This document shows, piece by piece, positions 38,160 through 47,400 of a stretch of DNA of 64,000 bases; the first letter of the stretch is position 1, and the number at the start of each line of letters is the position of its first letter. The DNA is from Chitinophaga pinensis (GTDB taxonomy: Bacteria > Bacteroidota > Bacteroidia > NS11-12g > UBA955). The translations under genes and the position numbers were made by a program. The stretch lies in NCBI GenBank assembly GCA_945871905.1, contig CAMBXL010000007.1, positions 60,344 through 124,343 of the forward strand, given 5' to 3'. Below the pieces are notes generated by a model. It made no database searches. It was not told the DNA's origin and worked only from the letters and a program-made list of their open reading frames with translations.

Positions 38160-38168
38160 TAAGTTTGC
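38160..38168 (+). promoter_or_regulatory. -7 box 3 bases from the ATG (leaderless)
   Basis: TAAGTTTGC; ATG at 38172. Divergent from the box at 38126-38134, with 25 bases between the two boxes. Confidence 0.55.
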
Positions 38169-38171
38169 TCA

Positions 38172-39431
38172 ATGAAGTCGTTTTTTTTCTTGCTAACTTT
38201 TGTCTCTGTAAATTTGTACAGTCAAGTGCAAATAAATCAACAATTTAATGGAGGGAATGAACCTTCCTTAGTCATAAATCCTAAGAATAATGCTGAAATT
38301 GTTTTGGCATTCAACACATATAATGTGTTTAAAAGTAGTGATACAGGAAAAACATTTGATAGAGTTAAAGTGTCCTCCAAATTTGGGTTTTATGGAGACC
38401 CTGTTTTAGTGAATGGAGGTGAAAATAAAGTGCATTTGGTCCATTTGGCAAAAAATGACAAATTAAAATGGCCTGAATCTTTTGATAGAATTGTTTTTCA
38501 ATCTTTTGATTTCAATTCGAAAGTCGTTAAAAAAAGTGTAGGAATTGGTTATCAAAATGGAAAAATGCAGGACAAACCGTGGCTTTTTGTTCAAAATAAC
38601 ACAGACAAAAAGAAACAATCAACTATACATTTAACATGGACCTGTTTTGATAAATATGACAGTCGTTCTCCCCAAGATTCAACTCGTATAATGCACGCCT
38701 ATTCCACGGACAATGGAGGGCATTTTTCTACGCCGCGGGTCATAAGTAAAGTCAATGGAATTGCGGTTGATGGAGACTCAGCAATGGAGGGGGCAACAAT
38801 GGCAATGGACAAAATTAATGGGCGTCTTTATTGCCTATGGAGTGGCATGAACCAATTGTGGTTAGCCCAATCCAAGGATGGGATAAAATGGGAACAGCCT
38901 TATGCTGTAAGCGAACATATCAATGGGTGGAATATTTCTGCCCCTGGATTTTGGAGAGCCAATGGAATGCCCTTTTTAGTGGCACTCGACAGTCATTTAG
39001 TGGCTGTTTGGGCTTCTGAAACTAATGGTATTTCAAAGGTGAATTATTTGTTTTACAACGTAAGAAATCAGACTTGGAATGATGTCAAAACAATAGAGGT
39101 TGAGGAGGGTGTTAGCGCCTTGATGCCATTTATTCAAACCATGAATAATAATGCCTATTTAGTGTTTTATGGACTGGGAGAAAGGGATGAATTGACAATG
39201 CAAACGGAAGTTTCAGTATTCACAGCTAAGATTAATGAATTGGATATTGACAAAAAAGTGGAGGCTAAAAAAGTTGAAGGAACAAGTTTTAAATCAAAAA
39301 ACAGTTTTTTGGGTGATTACATCGCTTTGGGACTTTTTAACCAATCGGATAAGGAAGAAGGAATGCTTGCTTTTACTACATTAATCAATTTAAAACGCAC
39401 TTCAATAGCGACAATAAAAATAAAGTTTTAG
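38172..39431 (+). CDS. Exported sialidase-like beta-propeller protein
   Basis: 419 residues with a signal peptide (MKSFFFLLTFVSVNLYSQ). Repeated Asp-box-like turns (SSDTGKTF, STDNGGHF, SKDGIKW) indicate a six-bladed BNR/sialidase-type propeller. The Arg triad and Tyr/Glu nucleophile pair of true sialidases were not found with confidence, so the activity could be another glycan interaction. No sorting signal for T9SS at the C-terminus, so periplasmic or outer-membrane associated. Confidence 0.7.
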   Translation: MKSFFFLLTFVSVNLYSQVQINQQFNGGNEPSLVINPKNNAEIVLAFNTYNVFKSSDTGKTFDRVKVSSKFGFYGDPVLVNGGENKVHLVHLAKNDKLKWPESFDRIVFQSFDFNSKVVKKSVGIGYQNGKMQDKPWLFVQNNTDKKKQSTIHLTWTCFDKYDSRSPQDSTRIMHAYSTDNGGHFSTPRVISKVNGIAVDGDSAMEGATMAMDKINGRLYCLWSGMNQLWLAQSKDGIKWEQPYAVSEHINGWNISAPGFWRANGMPFLVALDSHLVAVWASETNGISKVNYLFYNVRNQTWNDVKTIEVEEGVSALMPFIQTMNNNAYLVFYGLGERDELTMQTEVSVFTAKINELDIDKKVEAKKVEGTSFKSKNSFLGDYIALGLFNQSDKEEGMLAFTTLINLKRTSIATIKIKF

Positions 39432-39496
39432 TTTTTTAATCATTTGATTTGATTTTTAGCGTTTAAAAGTATTATTTTGCAAATCTTTTAAAAAAT

Positions 39497-41590
39497 ATGG
39501 CTGTAATTAATAAATTAAGAAATTCTAAATGGGTTTTGATTGTAATCTTAGTTTCCCTTTTGATCTTTGTACTAACAGATTTCTTTTCAGGAAATAATAA
39601 TATTTCAACATCACCGGACAATGTTGGTGAAATTGACGGAACTGGAATTACCGTTCAGGAATTTGAAACAAAATACCGTGAAATTTTAGCTCAGTTTGAA
39701 GCAAATGGTCAGGCTATTAACGATGAATCCAAAGACCAAGCTTCTATGTATGCATGGAATCAGTTCATCCAAGCCAACATTGTAGAAAAAGAGTACAACA
39801 AATTAGGTTTAGATGTTACCTTAGAAGAATCTTCTATTTTGCTTTATTCCGACAATGCACATCCAACAATCAAACAATATTTCAGTCAAGATGGTGTTTT
39901 TAGTCCTTCTAATGTTATCAACTTTAGAAATCAAGTAGCAGCCAAAGACCCAAAATCTATGGAGCAATTTGAAATGATAGTAAAACAAATCGTTTTAGAG
40001 ACAAAGTCTAGAAAATATACTTCCCTAATTAGCAAATCAATGTATGCAACTTCTTTGGATGCTGAGGATGATTTTTTTGCTAGTTCTTCTGAAGCTAATG
40101 GAAAATCAATTACATTGAATTTCGGGAATTTAGATGACAAAGATTTTAAAGTAACAGATAACGAGTTAAAATCATACTTAAAAAAGCATGCTTCTGATTT
40201 CAAACAAAAAGAAAGTAGAGATTTAGAATATGTAATGGTAAGTGTTTTGCCGACTTTGCAAGATACATTGGCAATCAAACAAGAGGTTGAAGCATTAATT
40301 CCAACATTCAGAACTACAGATAATGACTCATTGTTTGTTTCAATGAATAGTTCAGAGCCATTCGATCCAAATTTTCAATCAAGAGGTTCATATGACAAAT
40401 CAATTGAATCAAGATTATTTTCTGCGCCCAAAGACAGCATTATTGGGCCATTGTACGCCAATGGTGTATATAGTTTGGTTAAGGTTTTAGACACGAAATT
40501 GGATTCTGTATTTTACATGTCTGCATTTAGAGCAGAAATATATGTAAAAGGAACAACCAAGCAAGATACTTTAGATGCAATTGCGAAAGCTAAGAAATTA
40601 GCTGCAGAATCTAAATCGTCTGCAAACCCAATGGCTTTTTTACAAGAGAAAAACTTTTCTGGTGAACTTGGTACCGTTACTGACATGGGTTGGTTTAGAG
40701 AAGGAACTCAACCTGTTGAATTTAATAAAGCCTTTAAAACCTTGGCTTATGGTGATGCAACTGTTGTTCAAGCACCTTATGGATTGTTCTTGGTGAAATT
40801 AAATCAACCAAAATCAAACCAATTGATAAAAATTGCACAATTAAAAAGAAAAATTGAACCAATGTCTTCAACTCAAGATAGCTTATACCAAGTGGTTTCT
40901 GATTTAAGAAACGAACTTGTGGGTAAAGATGGCGAGTTTGATGTCATTACAAAGAAATTTAAATTGAATAAAGGGGTTGCCAATAATGTGAAAGCGACTG
41001 ACAAAGCAATGACAGGCATTCCGGGTACTTCTGAGGTGGTAAGATGGTCTTACAACGATAAACGAGAAAATGGAGATTATTCTGATGTTATTGTAACAGA
41101 CAATTTTTACATTGTTGCCCGTTTAGCAAAAATCAAAGAAGAGGGTACTGCCGATTTTGAAGAGGTTAAAGAAAAATTAACCCGATTAGTAATCGATGAG
41201 AAAAAAGCAGACAAATTAAAATCACAAATGAATGATGCAATCAAATCTTCAAAAACTGTAGATGAAATTGCTGGAAAATTAAATACCATAGCTCACCCAA
41301 TTAAATATTTGTATTTCAATGCTTCTGCGGTAGAATTCACTGGTAATGATATGGCATTAGTAGGTTATGTATTTGGATTAAATCCCAAAACCATAAGCAA
41401 ACCAATTGTTAGCAAAAATGGAGTACACTTATTTTTTGTTGATGAAATAAAAAAACCTGAATTACCAACTTCATTGAAGTCAAGACAAGATATCTTGTAT
41501 ATGCAGAAAAAACAACAAGCTTATTCATTGTCTTACGAAGCACTGAAAAAAGCGGGTAATGTTGTTGACGAACGTTACAAATACTATTAA
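39497..41590 (+). CDS. SurA/PpiD-type membrane-anchored peptidyl-prolyl isomerase
   Basis: 697 residues. One N-terminal membrane anchor (about 12-29, KWVLIVILVSLLIFVLTDFF), a SurA-like N-domain with VGEIDGTGITVQEFETKYREIL, and parvulin-type regions (around 345-440 and in the last third) with the loop GWFREGTQPVEFNKA. Such proteins fold exported and outer-membrane proteins in the periplasm; PpiD is the closest architecture. The degenerate -7 box TTATTTTGC (39472-39480) is 16 bases upstream. Confidence 0.85.
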   Translation: MAVINKLRNSKWVLIVILVSLLIFVLTDFFSGNNNISTSPDNVGEIDGTGITVQEFETKYREILAQFEANGQAINDESKDQASMYAWNQFIQANIVEKEYNKLGLDVTLEESSILLYSDNAHPTIKQYFSQDGVFSPSNVINFRNQVAAKDPKSMEQFEMIVKQIVLETKSRKYTSLISKSMYATSLDAEDDFFASSSEANGKSITLNFGNLDDKDFKVTDNELKSYLKKHASDFKQKESRDLEYVMVSVLPTLQDTLAIKQEVEALIPTFRTTDNDSLFVSMNSSEPFDPNFQSRGSYDKSIESRLFSAPKDSIIGPLYANGVYSLVKVLDTKLDSVFYMSAFRAEIYVKGTTKQDTLDAIAKAKKLAAESKSSANPMAFLQEKNFSGELGTVTDMGWFREGTQPVEFNKAFKTLAYGDATVVQAPYGLFLVKLNQPKSNQLIKIAQLKRKIEPMSSTQDSLYQVVSDLRNELVGKDGEFDVITKKFKLNKGVANNVKATDKAMTGIPGTSEVVRWSYNDKRENGDYSDVIVTDNFYIVARLAKIKEEGTADFEEVKEKLTRLVIDEKKADKLKSQMNDAIKSSKTVDEIAGKLNTIAHPIKYLYFNASAVEFTGNDMALVGYVFGLNPKTISKPIVSKNGVHLFFVDEIKKPELPTSLKSRQDILYMQKKQQAYSLSYEALKKAGNVVDERYKYY

Positions 41591-41613
41591 TATTTTATCT
41601 AAATTCCTTTTTA

Positions 41614-42717
41614 ATGACAGACAATAAAGTTGATTTTTTACCATTACACGGTACCGATTATATAGAATTATATGTTGGTAATGCCAAGCAAGCTGCCCAC
41701 TTTTATAAGACAGCTTTTGGATTTCAAAGTCTAGCTTATGCCGGTCCTGAGACAGGAGTGAAAGACAGAGTTAGTTATGTGTTAATCCAAAACAAAATGA
41801 GATTAATGCTTACTACGCCATTGCATTCCGATTCTCCTATTGCATTGCATCATTTAAAACATGGAGACGGTGTTAAAACACTTGCTTTGATGGTTGATGA
41901 TGCTTATGATGCTTTCAACCAAACAACCCAAAGAGGAGGAAAGCCATACATGGCACCAATAACACTTAGCGATGAAAATGGTGAAGTGAAAATGAGTGGC
42001 ATTCATACTTATGGAGAGGTTGTTCATTTATTTATTGAGAGAAAAAATTACAACGGCGTGTTCATGCCCGGTTTTAGAAAATGGGAAAGCACCTACAATC
42101 CAACTGAAACGGGTTTGTTGTATGTTGACCATTGTGTAGGTAACGTAGGTTGGAATCAAATGAACCCTTGGGTTAAGTTTTACGAAGATGTAATGGGTTT
42201 CAAAAATATTCTATCATTCGATGACAACGATATTTCCACTGAATATTCTGCTTTAATGAGTAAAGTAATGAGCAATGGAAATGGATTTGTTAAGTTCCCA
42301 ATCAATGAACCTGCTGAAGGAAAAAGAAAATCTCAAGTTGAAGAATATTTGGAGTTTTATGAAGGTGAAGGCACACAACATATTGCCATAGCAACGAATG
42401 ATATTGTAAAAACAGTTAAAGAATTAATGTCACGTGGTGTTGATTTTTTACAAGTACCAACAAGTTATTACGATGATTTATTGGATCGAGTAGGTCCAAT
42501 CGAAGAAGACATTGAACCATTAAAAGAACTTGGTATATTGGTAGACAGAGATGATGAAGGTTATTTGCTTCAATTGTTTACTAAACCTGTTGAAGACCGA
42601 CCAACAATGTTCTATGAAATCATTCAAAGAAAAGGCGCCAAATCATTTGGTAAAGGTAATTTTAAAGCTCTGTTCGAGGCAATAGAAAGAGAACAAGACA
42701 ATCGCGGTAATTTATAA
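41614..42717 (+). CDS. hppD: 4-hydroxyphenylpyruvate dioxygenase
   Basis: 367 residues, two VOC domains. It converts 4-hydroxyphenylpyruvate to homogentisate in tyrosine breakdown, using Fe(II). Iron ligands His173 (VDHCVGNV), His256 (GTQHIAI) and Glu335 (FYEIIQR) are present, as is the C-terminal GKGNFKALFEAIEREQ motif. No homogentisate dioxygenase or other catabolic gene is adjacent, which is common in Bacteroidota. Confidence 0.96.
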   Translation: MTDNKVDFLPLHGTDYIELYVGNAKQAAHFYKTAFGFQSLAYAGPETGVKDRVSYVLIQNKMRLMLTTPLHSDSPIALHHLKHGDGVKTLALMVDDAYDAFNQTTQRGGKPYMAPITLSDENGEVKMSGIHTYGEVVHLFIERKNYNGVFMPGFRKWESTYNPTETGLLYVDHCVGNVGWNQMNPWVKFYEDVMGFKNILSFDDNDISTEYSALMSKVMSNGNGFVKFPINEPAEGKRKSQVEEYLEFYEGEGTQHIAIATNDIVKTVKELMSRGVDFLQVPTSYYDDLLDRVGPIEEDIEPLKELGILVDRDDEGYLLQLFTKPVEDRPTMFYEIIQRKGAKSFGKGNFKALFEAIEREQDNRGNL

Positions 42718-42727
42718 GTCTAGAAAG

Positions 42728-43507
42728 ATGCTTAAAAAAGCATGGATTGACATGATGGGTAGAACGGTGGAGATATCTCATTCACCTCAACGTATTATTT
42801 CTTTAGTGCCATCACAAACTGAATTGCTTTATGATTTGGGCTTGCAAGACCAAATTGTAGGTCAAACAGTGTTTTGTATTCATCCTCAACAATATTTTTT
42901 TAATAGTACTAAAATTGGGGGTACCAAAAAAGTTAAATTTCAAGTAATTGACGACTTAAAACCAGATTTAATCATTGGGAATAAAGAAGAAAATTCTCTC
43001 GAAATTGTAGAACAACTCTCGAGTAAATATCCTGTCTGGCTCAGTGATATTTATACATTGGAAGAGGCTTATTCTATGATAAATCAAATTGGTGAGATAT
43101 GTAATGTTTCTGACAAAGCCAATCAAATTGTTGAACAAATACAAAACTCATTTGCAAGTATAACACCTCAAAAATTAGGAACTTGCCTGTACTTAATTTG
43201 GAAAGACCCCTACATGACTGTTGGGCAAAACACATTTATTAATAATATTATTGAAAAAATTGGTTTTACCAATGTTGTTCAAAATTCCAGATACCCCGAA
43301 ATAAGTATTGAGGAAATGTTGAAATTAAATCCTCAAAATATTCTCCTATCCTCAGAACCATATCCCTTTAAACAAAAGCACATTGATCAACTTCAAGAAA
43401 TATTGCCAATGGCAAATATAAAATTAATAGATGGGGAAATGTTCAGTTGGTATGGAAGTCGATTGAAATATTCTGTTGACTACTTTAAGGAACAATTTAA
43501 TATATAA
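42728..43507 (+). CDS. BtuF-like metal/cobalamin-binding protein without signal peptide
   Basis: 259 residues of the type III periplasmic binding fold (RIISLVPSQTELLYDLGLQDQIVG, then KPDLIIGNKEEN and SEPYPFKQKHIDQL). BtuF and related proteins capture cobalamin, haem or siderophores for ABC import. Here no signal peptide is present (MLKKAWIDMMGRTVEI), and no permease or ATPase genes are next to it, so a cytoplasmic role is possible. It follows hppD by 10 bases. Confidence 0.78.
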   Translation: MLKKAWIDMMGRTVEISHSPQRIISLVPSQTELLYDLGLQDQIVGQTVFCIHPQQYFFNSTKIGGTKKVKFQVIDDLKPDLIIGNKEENSLEIVEQLSSKYPVWLSDIYTLEEAYSMINQIGEICNVSDKANQIVEQIQNSFASITPQKLGTCLYLIWKDPYMTVGQNTFINNIIEKIGFTNVVQNSRYPEISIEEMLKLNPQNILLSSEPYPFKQKHIDQLQEILPMANIKLIDGEMFSWYGSRLKYSVDYFKEQFNI

Positions 43508-43547
43508 TTACAAGTAAGTTAAGCCATAAATCTTAAAAAAGAAGACT

Positions 43548-43556
43548 TATCTTTGT
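43548..43556 (+). promoter_or_regulatory. -7 box that fixes the map start
   Basis: TATCTTTGT, 7 bases before ATG 43564. The GTG at 43555 overlaps the box and is therefore not the start. Confidence 0.6.
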
Positions 43557-43563
43557 GGCAATT

Positions 43564-44328
43564 ATGGCCATTATCATTAAATCAGCTGAACAGATAGAAG
43601 GGATTCGTAAAAGCAGTCGTTTAGCTGCAGAAACGCTAAAATACTTAGAAGAATTTATTAAACCAGGAATTAAAACCATTGAATTAGATAAACTTGCCGA
43701 TGATTTTTTGCAAAAACATGGAGCTGTAGCCGCTACCAAAGGTTACAAAGGGTATAAACATGCTACTTGTATTTCACCCAATGATGTCGTTTGTCATGGC
43801 GTTCCCAATGAGTATTCCCTGAGATTTGGAGATATTGTTAATATTGATGTTACTGCTATTGTCAATGGTTACTATGGAGATACTTGCAGAATGTATGAAG
43901 TTGGGGAAGTGAATGATTATGCAAAAAAACTAATGAAGGTAACCAATGAATGTTTGCATTTGGCAATGAAAGAGTGTTACCCTGGAAATTATTTGGGAAA
44001 TATTGGTTACGCAATCAACGAACATGCTGTAAAACACGGTTATTCTGTTGTTTACGAATTTTGTGGTCATGGTGTAGGTCTCAAATTTCATGAAGATCCA
44101 CAAGTAGAACACAAAGCCAAGAAGAACTCAGGTCCATTGCTAAGAGAAGGAATGACATTTACCATAGAACCAATGATAAATGCAGGTAAACCTAAGTGTA
44201 AAGTCGATCGTAAAGATGGTTGGACAGCGAGAACCATTGATGGAAAACTTTCTGCACAATACGAACATACTATTTTAATTACCAAAAATGGGTTCGAAGC
44301 CTTAACGGATATCAACGGCGATTACTAA
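43564..44328 (+). CDS. map: Methionine aminopeptidase type I
   Basis: 254 residues, M24A. It removes the initiator Met from new proteins. Metal ligands: Asp in VNIDVTAIV and in YYGDTCRMY, His in CGHGVGLKFH, Glu in FTIEPM and in AQYEHTIL. Full length with no N-terminal zinc-finger extension. Start ATG 43564 from promoter geometry. Confidence 0.95.
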   Translation: MAIIIKSAEQIEGIRKSSRLAAETLKYLEEFIKPGIKTIELDKLADDFLQKHGAVAATKGYKGYKHATCISPNDVVCHGVPNEYSLRFGDIVNIDVTAIVNGYYGDTCRMYEVGEVNDYAKKLMKVTNECLHLAMKECYPGNYLGNIGYAINEHAVKHGYSVVYEFCGHGVGLKFHEDPQVEHKAKKNSGPLLREGMTFTIEPMINAGKPKCKVDRKDGWTARTIDGKLSAQYEHTILITKNGFEALTDINGDY

Positions 44329-44412
44329 AGGGTTTTTCCTTGATGGGTATGTCAAAATAATATTGGCACAACTTGTGCAATAAATCTAATTATTCTAAGT
44401 TAATTTAGCAAC

Positions 44413-47400
44413 ATGATTAGATGTCTCATATTTCTTTCTCTCTTTTGGTCATCATTTATTGTGATAGAAGCTCAAACAAGTTTCAATTCAGACCCTGTGG
44501 TTTTTATTGAAGAGTTTTCTAAATTCATGAAAGAATCCAAAAAAACTGACATTCAAAAAATGACAGATTTGTTTTCAACAAACTGGAAGTCAGGAAAATA
44601 TACGCCAGAACAAAAGAAATTTATTATCTCTATTTCAAATGAAATAATGTATAAAAACTTAGCACGTGACCCTTATTTAGAGTTAATGCTGATGAACTTG
44701 GACTATTTTTCTCAAAAAAAATTCAGTCCTAATATTTTGAAACAATGGCAAGAAATCACCAAAACATTGTTAGATAAAAAGCCAAAAGATTATTTGTTTT
44801 TCCTACAAACAGCAAATACACTGTTTAAAGACAATACTTTAGTTCAAACAAATGGGTTAAGATGGTACAGTAACAGCAGTCAGTTTGAATTTGGATTCGA
44901 AAAAAACAAAGTAAGTATTCAATTCAAGAATTTAGATTTAATCTGTGAGGCAGGGTTAGATAAGGTTAAAATATTTAATGCATCAGGTGTTTTTTATCCC
45001 GACAAAAAAAATTGGGAGGGAACTCAAGGAAGAATTAATTTTGAAAGAGTTGGTTTGTCTGAATCTGAAGTTTATGTTTCATTTAAGGACCACAAAATTG
45101 ACATGAATACTGGGAGTTTCATTGTTGATTCGGCTCAAATGGTTTACCCTAAAATTTCATCACAACCACTTTTAGGTAGATTAACCGAACGCATTTCGCA
45201 AAGTAATTCAATTGACTTAATCAAAACATCTCCTTTTCCTCAGTTTGTCGCTTATGAACCCAGCATTGAAATCAAAGACATCGTGGGAACTGAGGCTAAA
45301 TATCTAGGCGGTTTTTCAATGAAAGGAGCCAAAATTAACAGTCAAAATTTTGGTGACGGAGAATCAAGTATTCAATTATTATACAAAGGAAAACCAATGA
45401 TGACAGTGCGTTCAGAAACATTTCGTTTGGATTCAAATAAAGTAATGTCGCAACATGCTGCTATCTCAATAGTGGTTGATACCGGTTTTATTACCCACCC
45501 AAATGTTAAATTTTCTTATGATATTGTTAAAAAGAAAGTAATCATAACGCGCGGCTCAGACGGCTTAATGCGTATGCCTTTTTCAGATAATTACCATGGT
45601 GTTGAAATTGAGGTTGATCAAGTGTTGTGGGATCAAAAACAGCCCTTTATTGATTTTGATATGATGACCAATGATAAGGCAGCCTATGTGGAAACCAATA
45701 GCTTTTTTAAGAAATTTTTGTTTGATAAAAAACAAGGCGCTTTGGGTATGAATCCACTTACTAAAATGTTTCAATACTGTCGTGAAAACAGATTAAGAAG
45801 TTTTAATCTTCAACAATATGCCAGTGGAATTGGTTCAAAAAAAGAATATTTGTCACAATTGGTGATGGATTTGGCAGATGATGGTTTTATTTATTACAAC
45901 AAAGAAAATGATTCGATTTATGTAAAAGACAAACTTTATAATTGGATTTCTAATAATCAAGGAACCAAAGATTACGATGTAATCCGTTTTCAAAGCGTTA
46001 TTGGAGGTCGTCCAAATATTACTTACAATATGTTGTCGCACGACCTGAAATTGGAAGGTGTAAGAAGGTTTACATTCAGCGATTCACAAAATGTGGTAGC
46101 GGTTCCTAATGAACAATTGGTTATTATAAAAAAGAATAAAAATGCACAATTTTCAGGGATGATGCGTGCAGGTAGAATTGACTTTTATTCAAAGGATTTT
46201 TTCTTTAATTATTCCCAATTTCAAATCAATAATACCACCATGGACAGCATGGTTATTTATTATCCCGACATGAATAGTAACGCATTGCGTAAAGTAAACA
46301 GTGTGTTGTCGAATACTTATGGTAGAATTTTGATAGATAAACCCAATAATAAGTCGGGACTCAAAGATTTTGCAGAATATCCTATTTTTATTGCAGAAAG
46401 AGGGTCAGAAATTCTTTACGACCGGGCTTCTACTCACAACCATGCCTACAAAGCTGACCGATTCAAATTTCAAGTTGACCCTTTTACTATCGATAGTTTG
46501 GACAATTTTACAATTGCTGGTTTTGGATTCGCGGGAACTTTGATTTCAGACGGTATTTTTCCTGATATTCCCAATACTGCAAGGATTCAACCCGACTATT
46601 CATTAGGATTTGTTGATAAAGTAAAATTGCCAATGTATGGAGGTAAAGGAACAGGTGATTTAACCATTAATTTGAGTAATAGAGGGTTTTATGGAAATGG
46701 GGATTTAATTTACCAAACCTCTGTTTCAAAATCACCAGAATACTTATTATTACCCGATGCCACAACTGGGGTAAGTACAAGTTTTGATTTGCCAGAAAGT
46801 GCTAAATATCCTTTGGTAGCTGGGGTTAACATTCAAACACAATGGTATCCGAAACAAGATAGAATGATTCAAACCAGAATTGACAGTAATTTCTCAATTT
46901 TCAAAACAAGGTATGCTTTTGATGGTAAAATGACATTATCACCAGAAGATTTAAGAGGCGACGGCCATTTAAAATGGAACGAAGCAATGTTTACAAGTAT
47001 GGACATGGTTTTTGGAAGAAACAAAGCAAATGCAATGAACTCTTCTATCAAAATTTTTGCGGTCGACCCAAGCAAGTTTGCCTTTGAAAGTAATAATGTA
47101 AAAGGGGATTTAGACTTTGATAAACGTGAAGGTAAATTCTTGTCCAATTTTGTGGGTTCTTACACCCATTTCCCATACAATCAATATTCTAGTAACATGA
47201 ATGATTACAAATGGGATATGAATAAGAAGATGATGGAAGTAAAACCAGGAATAGCGATGGCAGGTATCAAGCCAATATTTGTTGGATTGCCTCCTAATCA
47301 AACAGATAGCTTAAAGTTTGAATGTTCATTTGCCAAATTTGATTTGGTTAAATACGTCATTAATATGGAAAAAATTCCTTTTATAGATGTGGCCGATAGT

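Noticed and set aside
42728..43507. Complete cobalamin import system
   Set aside because: Only a binding-protein-like gene is present, without signal peptide, permease or ATPase.
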